Shown one piece after another: positions 22,901 to 32,434 of a stretch of 64,000 nt of DNA. Position numbers and translations under genes: made by a program. The DNA lies in the NCBI GenBank assembly GCA_002914845.1, contig JXTC01000086.1, forward strand, positions 197,051 to 261,050, given 5' to 3'. Source of the DNA: Trema orientale. Taxonomy: Eukaryota > Streptophyta > Magnoliopsida > Rosales > Cannabaceae. The notes under the pieces are model-generated. The model ran no database searches. It was not told where the DNA came from and worked only from the letters and a program-made list of their open reading frames with translations. How positions within the stretch are numbered: position 1 is the stretch's first letter; every line of letters starts with the position of its first letter.

Positions 22901-25828
22901 TACTTGCAACGAACTTAGTAACTAGTAACTAGAAATTGGTAATGGTAACTAGAAATCTGTAACCAGTAACCAAATTGGTACCATTAATTGATCTGACACT
23001 AACTATTAAAAAATTAGGTGAAATAGAAAAAAATGATAAATAAAAAAGGTAAAAAGATTTCAAATCTCATGTTCTTCTTTCATTTAAAAAAAAAATTAAA
23101 ATGGAAAAAAGAAATTTTAAAATAGAAAAAATAGAGGATTAGGATTAATGAAGGGAAAAAAAAAGAAATGGGTCAAAAAATAAAAGCTTGCTTACTGGGT
23201 CTCTAACCTATGAGGGAAGGAAGAATAATAAATGAAGGCCAGCCATTCCGCCAGAAAGAGTTTTATAGTACTTGCTAAGCATTTTAATATAAAAAGTTGT
23301 TATTAAAAAGATGACTTTAATTTCGACAGTGCTATTGCAATTTTTGCTCTCATTTTTTTTTTCAAAACTACCAACCCTATATAGTATGAAAACTAACTCT
23401 TTTTATAGTACCATATTTATGTAATACTTTTTATTTTTTAGCCGTAAATCTCAAGAAAACCTTTTGATTATTCATTGATTGGGCTCGTAAGTAATATTAT
23501 GATGATAAACTACGCTTCCTCCGAATGTATAGTTCCTAAGTTTATATCCTTACTTTTTTAAAGTATAAAAATAAAGGGCCGGGGTCTATATTCACACTCC
23601 TTAGTAATATTAAGACATCCTGTTAATTAATAATATGATAAAAAAATAATTGTTTAAATCCAGGAGAAATCGTATACATATCATCTCCTTCAACCATCTT
23701 TCTCTCATCTCTATGTTTATTGATTAATCTTTAATTTAACTAATTCATTTTTTTTCTCTTCAAGAAATTTAAAATAGTACATTAAATGTTCCTGAAAATA
23801 TTGATTTACCATTTTTTCATTATTTTTTATTTTATAAATTCATGGTCAATAATAGTTTGTTCTATCGTTTTTTTTTCTTAATTTTTTTTTCCTGTTTTCA
23901 TCATGAATTAATATATTTTTTAGGTATGTATATTATATTTCTTAGAATTTGATTTGACCTTGAGATTGATTTGATAGATGTCTCTTGAATATCATTCTTT
24001 AGTTTCGTTAAAAAAAAAATTAAAAGAGGAAAAATGGAAGAACGATTTCAAATGAGAGATATATTAAAGAAAAAATGTAAGACGTCAAGATGAGGAGGAA
24101 ATGAAGGGGGTGAGATAGAAGGGTTCTTGGATTCTAGAGATAAATGGGAAAAAGAGAGGAATGAAATGATACTACAAACGCAAGGCTAGAGAGGTGTGTA
24201 CAAATATTTTTTTCCCAGACGTGGTTTAGTGGTGCTTTAATTTGACCTAGTGGCTGTTTATAATGAATGAGAGAATAATGTGACAGAGAAGTAAGATAGA
24301 AGATCTCATTATGTAATATGTTTATAGAATATATCATATGAGTATATGTGTACATATTAGAGAGTTAACTAGAATATATAAATTACACTATGATTGCGTT
24401 CATTGAGATAAAAAAAAGTTACGGTATTGATAATCATATTATAATGTGGGGATTACATAGTATGAAAACTCGTCAGATTCTATTTCAAAAAAAAAAAAAA
24501 GAAAGAAGAAAAAGAAAACTCGTCAGATTCAGTTGTAATTCAAATACAAAAATATTTAGAGGCAATATATTTTGTACATTTTTATAGTTTTATTTTTGTT
24601 GAAATTTTGTCGTATACCCCTGAATTAAGATACTATCTTCACCATTAAATACGGAATTCATTGAAGAAATGTCTAGAGCTGTCAGCCGAAAATCAAAGAA
24701 CAATGACTTGACCTAGATAAAAATTCCCTTAATAAATAAAATAAAGCTTAGTTAAGAAAAATAAAGAATGCAAGTTCTACTTCTGCACGTCACATCTAGG
24801 GCACATGATAGTTTTTCGTTTTTAGCAATTTCTAATGGAAGTTAAGTTTTGGATGTCTAATAACAAAAGTGAAGAGTTTATGAACTATGAATGATACCAA
24901 CTAAAATTCATGCATGGACTGAAGTTGGAAAGAGAGTAAAGTTCTAGGACTACCAGACTGTTTCTTAATAATAATAATAATAATAATAATAAATTGATGT
25001 GTGCATGTTTCAATTACTTACTTGGGTTTCTCTTCTATTATGAGTTTATTGGAGCAAACAACTTAGTTTTAATATCTTTTACAAATGTGTACTTCAAAGT
25101 TCTAATAATGTTTAAGCCATAGGCAATTAATATGTATATAAAGAAGCATTTTTTACAATTAGTTTTGATTATTCTCCCATGACAAAAAGGGAAAAAAAAT
25201 GTTTTAGTCCTTCTACTTAAGACCAAATCAATTGATTTTGTTTTTTGGGGCTATATTTGTACCCTAAAGTGGTATAAAACCACTTCTCTTAACAGTAAAA
25301 AAAAAAACTAAACTACTGGACAAACTTTTACCAGTGAATGCTGATGTTGTAGGGTGACTGGTTGAAGACATGGACGACAAGGGTATCACCTTCATGGACG
25401 CTTATCGTTGGGCCTGGCAAGCTTCCATTTGCTGAAGTTATTACTTGGTCACTGCAGAGGTGGTTCACAGTCAGGTTTTTAATCTGCATACACATAGATA
25501 ATTAGCAATGAGAATATAATTATATATAAGAACCAGAAATTAATAAATACATATTAACATATAATCAGCGATTAAATTTATATTCTCCATTCTTGCTAGC
25601 TAAGTAGCTTGTTAAGAACATGGAATAGATCAACAAAGCAACAAGGTGAAGTTTAAGAAAACTAGAGGGAAAATATACAAGAATAAATAAATAAATAAGC
25701 AAATGAGAGAGAAACGAAATTAAATCGATTACATATAAAGAATGCTCCACCACTGCAGCCGAGGCCATTGAAGAAGCCAAAAGAGCTAGCCCACAAGCTA
25801 GCAAGAACGCAGAGTGTGATTTCGCCAT
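13947..25828 (-). CDS. Laccase (multicopper oxidase), six exons, apparently intact
   Basis: Secreted blue copper oxidase that oxidises phenols such as monolignols or flavonoids while reducing oxygen to water, acting in the cell wall. Exons read from splice sites: 25733-25828, 25332-25483, 18634-18890, 15667-15795, 14253-15209, 13947-14167. Joined length is 1812 bases, 603 residues. The 152- and 129-base exons match the usual plant laccase gene structure. Residues 1-25 look like a signal peptide. Copper motifs: HWHG 82-85, WHAH 126-129, HPMHLH 474-479, HCHMDMH 536-542 with axial Leu 547. The start ATG was chosen because it begins the hydrophobic leader and has a TATA box upstream; an ATG ten codons earlier in frame (25858) is possible. 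Introns are 249, 6441, 2838, 457 and 85 bases. A 30-residue Ser-rich tail follows the normal end DLPKC. The sequence looks like the LAC7/14/15 side of the family, but subgroup is inference. Confidence 0.95.
15140..15160 (-). other. Eroded miR397 target position in laccase exon 5
   Basis: Many plant laccase mRNAs carry a miR397 target where the protein reads about NAALN. The equivalent place here encodes IINVGVNAE. By hand it matches the canonical target at about 15 of 21 bases. The mismatches include the positions opposite miRNA bases 8 and 10, next to the cleavage point, so regulation by miR397 is unlikely. The canonical sequence was taken from memory. Confidence 0.6.
15796..18633 (-). other. 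Laccase intron 3, non-coding
   Basis: AT-rich intron of 2.8 kb with a GTAAGA donor and a TTCAG acceptor. The 16020-16420 stretch repeats words such as aaagtgatatttttntaaat three to four times and resembles the arms of poorly preserved MITEs. No open frame of interest and no RNA gene was recognised. Confidence 0.6.
18967..19510. mobile_element. Foldback MITE inside laccase intron 2 (Mutator-like)
   Basis: The ends are inverted: gagaaaacatcgtac at the left, and at the right a sequence whose reverse complement starts gagaaaagtcgtaaa. Long inner arms also pair, for example gaatttgatttttattacaa at 19040 with its complement near 19420. Candidate 9-bp flanking duplications are TAAAAATAT and TAATAATAT, with one mismatch. 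It has no coding capacity. Confidence 0.7.
19951..19979 (+). repeat. First copy of a 24-bp direct repeat flanking the ACTAGT arrays
   Basis: The core GGGCCGGGGTCTATATTCAC recurs in the same orientation near 23575. Both copies lie in laccase intron 2 and bracket the 20670-22996 arrays. They may be ends of two related MITE copies rather than one element. Confidence 0.6.
20670..22996. repeat. Two arrays of degenerate ACTAGT-centred repeats in laccase intron 2
   Basis: Arrays at about 20670-21690 and 22370-22996 consist of dozens of variations on GGTAACTAGTAACCAGATTG and its complement, with ACTAGT, GGTTAC and GTAACC recurring every 10-20 bases. Because the core is a palindrome the array reads much the same on both strands. 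Between the arrays lies a purine-rich tract (21737-22030) and a tRNA-promoter-like block (22052-22108). Another purine-rich tract follows the second array (23010-23230). The same ACTAGT repeats occur at 37600-38020 and 45030-45135. This looks like a transposable-element family with expanded subunits, not a simple microsatellite. Confidence 0.8.
22052..22108 (-). other. tRNA-promoter-like block (A and B box resemblance)
   Basis: On the minus strand GCTCAGTGGTTTG is followed about 30 bases later by GGTTCAAACCCC. The second word is a perfect match to the RNA polymerase III B-box consensus GGTTCRANNCC, and the first resembles an A box. No full tRNA cloverleaf can be drawn, so this is a tRNA-derived repeat part rather than a tRNA gene. 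Confidence 0.5.
23575..23602 (+). repeat. Second copy of the 24-bp direct repeat
   Basis: Carries the same core, GGGCCGGGGTCTATATTCAC, as 19953-19979, in the same orientation. The flanking bases then diverge apart from a shared short word (aatatt). Confidence 0.6.
24968..24991. repeat. AAT trinucleotide microsatellite
   Basis: About eight perfect AAT units lie within laccase intron 2, close to exon 2. Confidence 0.9.
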
Positions 25829-25992
25829 GTTGAAAACTGATATATATCTTTTCCCCAAAATAATTATAAAAAAAAAATAGAAAAAGGAAACTGATTTCTA
25901 CATATTGGAAAGCTTTTCTTTTAGTGAAATGACGATATATATGATAAGCTTAAGGGCTGCTTACATATTTAAAAATGGGACAACAGATGCCT

Positions 25993-26000
25993 ATTTATAA
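25993..26000 (-). promoter_or_regulatory. Likely TATA box of the laccase gene
   Basis: On the minus strand the sequence TTATAAATAGGC lies about 165 bases upstream of the chosen start codon. It matches the plant TATA consensus TATAAATA well. Transcription would start about 30 bases further down, giving a leader of roughly 130-140 bases. Confidence 0.6.
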
Positions 26001-26614
26001 TGCTAAATTGTCGTATCTCTCACCGTGATTTGTGGGCCAATTTATCGTTCAGATCCATACAATAACTCTAGCAGTACAGGTACTTTTTCTTTCATGTTTC
26101 TTCTGAATCCCAAAGTCTAAGGATAATTTCTATAGGTTTTTCATTTTCAATTATATTTTGACTAATTATATTAATAGCCCTTGGATTATACATATTGTGT
26201 CACTTCATCCTCTCAAATTTTGATTTACCTAATACACTATTCTAACTTATGTAATTATTGCAGTAATAACCTCACAAATTGTTAAAATTTTAACGGAAAT
26301 TAGTCATTCACAAAGCATACTATTTAATAACTATGATTAAGAAATAGACTCTGTATTTTTAATTTCTATAGTAGACTAATAAGAATTATACAATTGTTGT
26401 AAAAATAGTTTGTTTGTTAGAAACTGTTAAGCCATATGCAAAATACACAACTTGGTAACCAAATAATGTCGAATCATACATTTTGTACAAAAATGTTTTG
26501 CCTTTTTTCCTTAAAAAAAATTACAGTATGTGACAAAAGAGTCACTGTTATAAAATTGCATAATCCAATTAAAAGTTCTAGGATAAAGTGGTGCAATTGG
26601 TATAATTCAAGGAC

Positions 26615-26812
26615 GAATGATGCTAGGTATCCCAAAATTTGTACCAAATTTTTAATATGATGTAGCATATGAGTTATCACTTTTAAATGGTATATTGAAC
26701 CTTATCATAAATTGATTAATCATATTCACCAATTAAATTATGACAGCTCACATACCATGTATATTGGTATTAAAAAATTTGGTATAAATTTTAGGATACC
26801 TAGCATTATTCA
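26615..26812. mobile_element. Short MITE upstream of the laccase
   Basis: Inverted ends share ATGCTAGGTATCC, and the adjoining words AAATTTGTACCAAATTTTTAATA and their complement are also paired. Flanking words TTCAAGGAC and TTCAAAGAC agree at 8 of 9 positions, fitting a Mutator-type 9-bp target duplication. Confidence 0.75.
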
Positions 26813-27069
26813 TTCAAAGACCATTACTGTAATTCTCCCTTTTCATTTTGGGTAGGCTAGCATTACTGTTTTTGTCCTATATTTGGTGCTTTTTTTGAAT
26901 TATTAGATAAAGATGACTGAAGATCAAAGAGGTAAAGTATAGAAAGTATGATACACTTCGTTCCACTCTAAAATAATTCAAAATAAATTTGGGAAAAAAA
27001 AGTCGTCTCTCTTCTTCACAGCCTCAAGTGATGATTATCAAAAGGAGATGAATATCACAATTTATTTTA

Positions 27070-27537
27070 GGGGTAATTATATTTTTATACCTTGCATTTT
27101 GACTATTTGCTTAATTTATATCTTCCGTTTTAATTATTATCATTAATGTTGACCACTAAATTTGAAACTTGTAACAAATTTATACATTCTTTGAGTCAAA
27201 CATCAATTTTGACGATTAAGTTTTATAAAAATACCCTTTTAAACTTTGAAGATATATATTTTAAATTTTAATTTAAATTTAAAAATAATTAAAATAAATA
27301 ACTAAAAGAACTTTATCAATTTTATGTGTGTTTTAAATGTGATTTCTTTTAGAAACTATATATTTATGTTTTTAAGGGTATTTTGATAAACACAATGATT
27401 AAAATTGATGTTTGACACAGAGAGTATATAAATTTGTTACATAGTCTAAATCTGAAATCAATATTGATAATAACTAAAGCACAAAGTATAAACTGAACAA
27501 ACAGTCAAAATACAAAGTATAAAGATATAATTACCCC
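27070..27537. mobile_element. Foldback MITE (Mutator-like)
   Basis: The left end, ggggtaattatatttttata, is mirrored at the right, whose complement reads ggggtaattatatctttata. Pairing continues for well over 100 bases into the element. Flanks TTTATTTTA and TTTAATTTA match at 8 of 9 bases. No coding capacity. Confidence 0.8.
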
Positions 27538-27959
27538 TTTAATTTAAACTATTCCTTTAATTCGTAAAGTTAGGTATCAAGATTAGTTCTGTGAGAAAAA
27601 GTGACATGAAAATGAAGTAATGTGGTTGTGTGGTATCAAAATCTAAGTCTCTTCTATAAAATATAAGAAAGTACCCTCTCGACACTTAATCACCAAAACT
27701 CACTTACTTTCATACATGATCAATGACAGCCCAAAGATTTTTGTTCTTCTTTTTCTAATTTGTAGGCCAGCTCTTGGCGGTTTACCTTCTCCAAATTATC
27801 CTTTTCACGAAAAAAAAAAAAAATCTGGAGGTTTATTGGGTTTACCTTATTCCGTGCATTTTTTTTTTTGTGTGGGAAAAACCGTATCACTTATTTTTCC
27901 TCAAGGAGATTTTATTTTTCGAATCTGAATTTCTCTTTAAAGAAATTGAATAGTATTTT

Positions 27960-28943
27960 GGCTTTTTATTACCAAAACCTCTGAATTTGGAATAATTTAG
28001 TAAAATTAATCCTAAACTTAATTTTTTTAGAGCAAAAGTCCCTGAACTCGGAACAATTTAGTAAAATTAACTTTGAACTCAATTTTTTAGAGAAAAACCC
28101 CCTGATGTCCCTTAATATTAGTTTTGTTAGAAAAAAAAATATTTATGTTAGTTTTTTTTACTGTTAAGTCCTTATTCTCTTATTTATGGTGTTTTGTTAG
28201 GAAAAAAAAAATTTATATTAGTTTTTTTTATTGTTAAGTCCTTATTCTCTTATTTATGGATTTTAGGTCCTCAGTATTATTTTTTTTAATATCATGTTAA
28301 TCCCTTTTAATATTTTTTATCCAAAATAATAATTATTATCAATTAGTACTTGCCCAAAAGGTGCTCATCTCAACAGTGATAAATATGGCAATAAAGGAAA
28401 ATTATTATTTTAAAAAATTAAAAAAAAAGAATAATAATTTTATTTTGGTCCAGGTAAGCACATATCTCTCTTCTATTTTTTTTAAATAATAATTTTATTT
28501 TATTTTTTTAAAATAGTAATTTCTCTTTATTTCCAATTTTATCACTGCTGAGATAAAAGGGGTTACCGTGAAACAAATTTTATCACTGCTGGGCAAGTAT
28601 TAATTGATAACAATTTTGGATCGAAAATATTAAAAGGGATTAAGGTGAAACAAAAAAAATAATACTGAGGATCTAAAAGCCATAAATAAGAGAATAAGGA
28701 CTTAATAGTAAAAAAAAAACTAACATAAACATTTTTTTTCCTAACAAAACTAATATTAGGGGGACTTCAGAGGGTTTTGCTCTAATATTAGGGGGACTTC
28801 AGGGGTTTTGCTCTAAAAAATTGAATTCAATATTAATTTTACTAAATTGTTCCGAATTCAGGGAATTTTGCTCTAAAAAATTGAGTTCAGAGTTAATTTT
28901 ACTAAATTATTCCGAGTTCAGAGAGTTTTGGTAATAAAAAGCC
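27960..28943. mobile_element. Near-perfect foldback element of about 984 bp
   Basis: The element is one long imperfect palindrome. The left arm begins ggctttttattaccaaaac and the right arm ends with its complement. Pairing goes on through repeated phrases such as ttagtaaaattaa and cttattctcttatttatgg to a central spacer near 28440-28500. Flanks TAGTATTTT and TATTATTTT agree at 8 of 9 bases, fitting a Mutator-type insertion. The left arm holds an internal direct duplication of about 70 bp (28118-28260), and the right arm has a short duplication around 28755-28805. Fragments of the same family occur at 45725-45815 and 48268-48312. Confidence 0.85.
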
Positions 28944-29445
28944 TATTATTTTTTTTATTTGTAGATTAGTCGAAAATTTTGCAGATAATTATTTTTCCCC
29001 CCACAAATCTGTCCGAAATGGGCCATTGAATTTCTCTAGCCTATACGATATACATTTAAGATAAAATGATGAAATCAAAATTAATTTTGACAGGAAAAAA
29101 AAAATTAGAGCTGAGTTGTTCACTCTCTAATCGGCAAAAATGGAGGCGGCTCATGTAATTCTCTTTTCTTGTCTTTTTCATTTTAATAAAAGAGGTGAAA
29201 TCAAGTACTCTTACGTCTATTTTACTCTTAGAATTGTGAGCCTAGTTCACCATTACATCAAATTTTAGAGCTTCAGATTGGCGAAGAAGGGGAAAAAGAG
29301 GCCCCTACTATAACCTTTTACAAATTGTGTTCTGGGAATTTGAGTTTAGGAAGAACACAACTGGAGGCCTTGAGATGGAATCAGTGAATACGTCTGCATA
29401 TTTGCATGCTTTATTAAATGATAAGTATGATAGTAACCAACACAA

Positions 29446-29825
29446 TTAGGTCACGTTTGGTTGGATAGAATGGAATGAGAATCGAAATAAGATAGAATTG
29501 GAATAAGAATGAAAATGATATTTCATTGTTTAGTTAAATTAGTGTAATAAAATAGAATAAATATGATATTTACAAGAATACCCTTACTTTTTGGTGTTCA
29601 TGTAGAGCAAAAATAGAAAGTTAAGTTTTAATTAATTTAACTAAAGATTGGAATCTTTATTCATTAGTTTTTAGGAATGAATTATAATTTCATCATTTGA
29701 TAGAATAGTGATTCTAAAAGAATAATGATTCATTTTTAAAGTCTAGAACAAATAATAGAATAGACTTTGCAGTGGAATAGACATTCCATTCCAAAGTCCA
29801 TTCCACCCAACTAAACATGATCTTA
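29446..29825. mobile_element. hAT-type MITE
   Basis: The left end, gtcacgtttggttggatag, pairs with a right end whose complement reads gatcatgtttagttgggtgg. Inner words built on ATAGAATGGAATGAGAAT and CCATTCCA give the inverted, GGAATGG-rich interior typical of plant hAT MITEs. The exact ends and target duplication are not secure. Confidence 0.7.
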
Positions 29826-29826
29826 G

Positions 29827-30630
29827 AGCATGTTTATTAATCATTAATGGAGATGAAATGAAAAAAAATAAGAAAATTATTCCATTTCATGTATTTACAT
29901 ACCTAATCAGTTATATATGAAAAAAAATCATAACATTTACACTCATTTTTTCTTATTCTTATCTGTTAACGGAGGTTTTGTCAACAACGAATTTAAGAAA
30001 TTGCAAGATGTGGCTTGTGTGTGAAAATGATTGATAAATTAAAGCAAATAAAGAGACAAGGATTTTATAGTGGTTCAGCCCCAAAAAAGATGAGCTTACG
30101 TTCACTGTTCTTCACTATTTCCTGGATAATTACAAGAGTTTCTCTAAGTCTCAAGGTGAGAGCAAATAGAGAATTACAGAGAATGTGTAGTGAAGTGATT
30201 GTGAGATAATTGCATCGTGATTAATAATGAGACTGTACTCAGGTGAGAGTGGCTCAATATTTCCCAATTATACAAACGGGAAAGTACATAATCAGAACAT
30301 ACCATTTCTGGTAATAATACAAAAACGGGTAATAATTCTAAATGGAATTGATTGCTTGATATTTACAATTAGAAGCTTATTTCCCTTTCCTCGCGGGTTA
30401 CCCATTTGAAGAAGCTTGATACAGTTTCCTTTTCTGATGGTCGCACATTACCTGTTCGAGGAAGGTTGTACTTCGATTTAAAAAGGCACACATGCAACCA
30501 GACATTTTTACTCCAGTTATTGAATTTCCTTTGACTAATATAGATTTAAGATCGCACAATATTATCCATTTCATTTCTCCTCTATTCTCTTTCCACTCAT
30601 TTCCATTTACATAATATTAGTAAATGTGGC
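29827..30630. mobile_element. hAT-type MITE interrupted by a solo LTR
   Basis: The left arm (agcatgtttattaatcatta, then ggagatgaaatg) and the right arm (complement: gccacatttactaatatt, then ggagaaatgaaatgg) pair with each other. They are separated by a 598-bp insertion at 29964-30561. Without the insertion the MITE would be about 200 bp. It abuts the MITE at 29446-29825, sharing a CTTAG at the joint. Confidence 0.65.
29964..30561 (+). mobile_element. Solo LTR nested in a MITE
   Basis: A 598-bp block starting TGTTAACGG is bounded on both sides by the same 5 bases, TTATC (29959-29963 and 30562-30566). Its text, including ttatagtggttcagcccca, is like plant Copia LTRs. No internal retrotransposon sequence remains, so it is read as the product of LTR-LTR recombination. 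The strand is assumed. Confidence 0.65.
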
Positions 30631-31589
30631 CTTAGTTATCTAGATAACCAAACACTTATTTAGAGTCTCGCATGCATAACAGCATGCATAACAGACTTTT
30701 TTTTTTTTCAATTTCAAATCTATTCAACATTAATTGCGAACCAATTACTTCGATAGCGTGAACCTTTGTGCAGTTTTACCGTGCAAATAACCTCGTTTGA
30801 AATGGTATAAATAAATTAATCGCTAAAAGAAAAGCGTAACAACTTTGGGGAAGAAAAAAAGCGTAACGTTAAAGAAATGGGTCCCATAGGTTGTTGACAA
30901 CAACCACTCCACACAAATATGAGAAACGTTTTCCATTTCTTAAAAAAGGAAAATAAAATCTAAATCCACTAAAAAAAAGGGAAAATTAAAAAAAAAAGGA
31001 AGACTAATACAGATAGATATCACAAAAGATTTTCATCAAATATATATATATATATATCACAAAACCCAAAAGCGTTATAGCGATTCGGGGTGTGCATATC
31101 ACAAAAGACAAAAATAATATTAGGCCATCAGTGAACATTCCCATTAGCATCTCAGCATCTGGAAAGCCCACGTAATATCCTAATTTTTCCCCTTTTGGCC
31201 GCTAGCTCCTCACATCTATGCAAAGTATTCTATTTATATTATTACTATATGTGCACATAATTTTTAAGTACATATTTAAGAAAATTGTTTATTACTATTA
31301 AGCTTTCTTCTTACCTAATTTTACAGTGAAATATTTGGAACATGCTTGTTGGGACGAGTTTGACATGTATTTTCTTAACATGATTATTTGGCATTTTTTT
31401 AGTTAGATAGTATAATTAAAGTTTTATTAATTTAATATGAAGCATGTGTTTGAGTTATAAATGCTTTCATATTTATTTAAATAATAAGATTTAACCAAAT
31501 TGCTTATAGAGGTTCTTAAGTTGACTTTTTTTTTATAAAAAAAATGGGACTTAATTAATGATCTACACTTATTACAAATTAAAGGAAAA

Positions 31590-31676
31590 TAACTCACGTA
31601 TCTCGGGAGTTGAATTCCCGACCTAGTACCTAATCCCCACCCACCTCACCCCACCCACTGAGCTAGGCCACCTGGG
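31590..31676 (-). repeat. tRNA-like repeat remnant
   Basis: On the minus strand, GGCCTAGCTCAGTGGGTGG is followed by GGGAATTCAACTCCCG. The first is an A-box-like word, the second a B-box-like stem-loop. The distance and the unpaired ends rule out a functional tRNA. It is probably the head of a decayed tRNA-derived element. Confidence 0.35.
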
Positions 31677-31678
31677 AG

Positions 31679-32434
31679 TAGAGCTGAAAATATGGGCGGT
31701 CCGGCCTGGTCCGTTCGGGCTAGAAGAGAAATTCAGGCCGGGTTGGGCCGGCCTGGCCTGGTAAGTTTTTAAAAAAAAAATGAAAAAAAAAGAAAAATAA
31801 ATCCTTTTTAATAAAAAATAAAAGTACTAGTTATATACTTACTTGTATTAGTAAAATAAATAACTAAAATTAATACAGAAAAATTTTAAAAATAGAAGAA
31901 CTCAATCAAATAGTAAATAATAAAATTAAGAAATTATTTATTTATGTATTAACAATGAGTTTAATAACTACCTCATTAAAAATCTTACCCATTAGGATAA
32001 AACCTTGGTAAGAAAAAAAGAGTGTAGTCTAAACTCTAATGTCTAACTATTACAATTAAAACCTTGGTATTTATAGAAGGCTGTATTGTAAAATTTTAGA
32101 ATTTTTTATTTTTTTATATGTTTTAATAACTAAAAAGAAAAGGGGGGAGGGAGAGGGAGAGGGAGAGGGAGAGGGAAGGGGGGGGGGGGGAAAGGAGCTG
32201 GGCTCCCTAATAGTCATATGACCGTTATATTAATGGGAGAGGGAAGGAGGCCCTGTTAAACAGGGCCTGAAAAAAAAAAAAAAACTGTGCAAGCCACCGG
32301 GCTAGCGGGCTAGCACTAATGGCCCAGTCCGACCTAGCTTTAGGGCCGGGCCATTCACATCCTGGGCCAGGCTTCGGGCCAAATAGCCAGGTTGCTGGCC
32401 GGCCTGTTGGGCCCGACCCAAATTTTCAGCTCTA
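31679..32434. mobile_element. hAT-like non-autonomous transposon with GC-rich ends
   Basis: The left end, tagagctgaaaatatgggcg, and the right end (complement: tagagctgaaaatttgggtc) form a 14-bp perfect terminal inverted repeat. Both are followed by GGCCCGG-type sequence. TAGAGCTG-type starts followed by GGGC are familiar from plant hAT elements. The interior is AT-rich and contains a GAGGGA microsatellite and a G-run (about 32147-32190). The 60-100-residue frames across the right arm are not genes. The flanking target duplication is poor. Confidence 0.65.

Noticed and set aside
27716-27928. 70-residue hydrophobic frame
   Set aside because: Built from T- and A-runs just before a foldback element; no family resemblance.
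31590-31676. Candidate functional tRNA gene
   Set aside because: A- and B-box-like words are present but no acceptor stem or proper anticodon arm can be formed.
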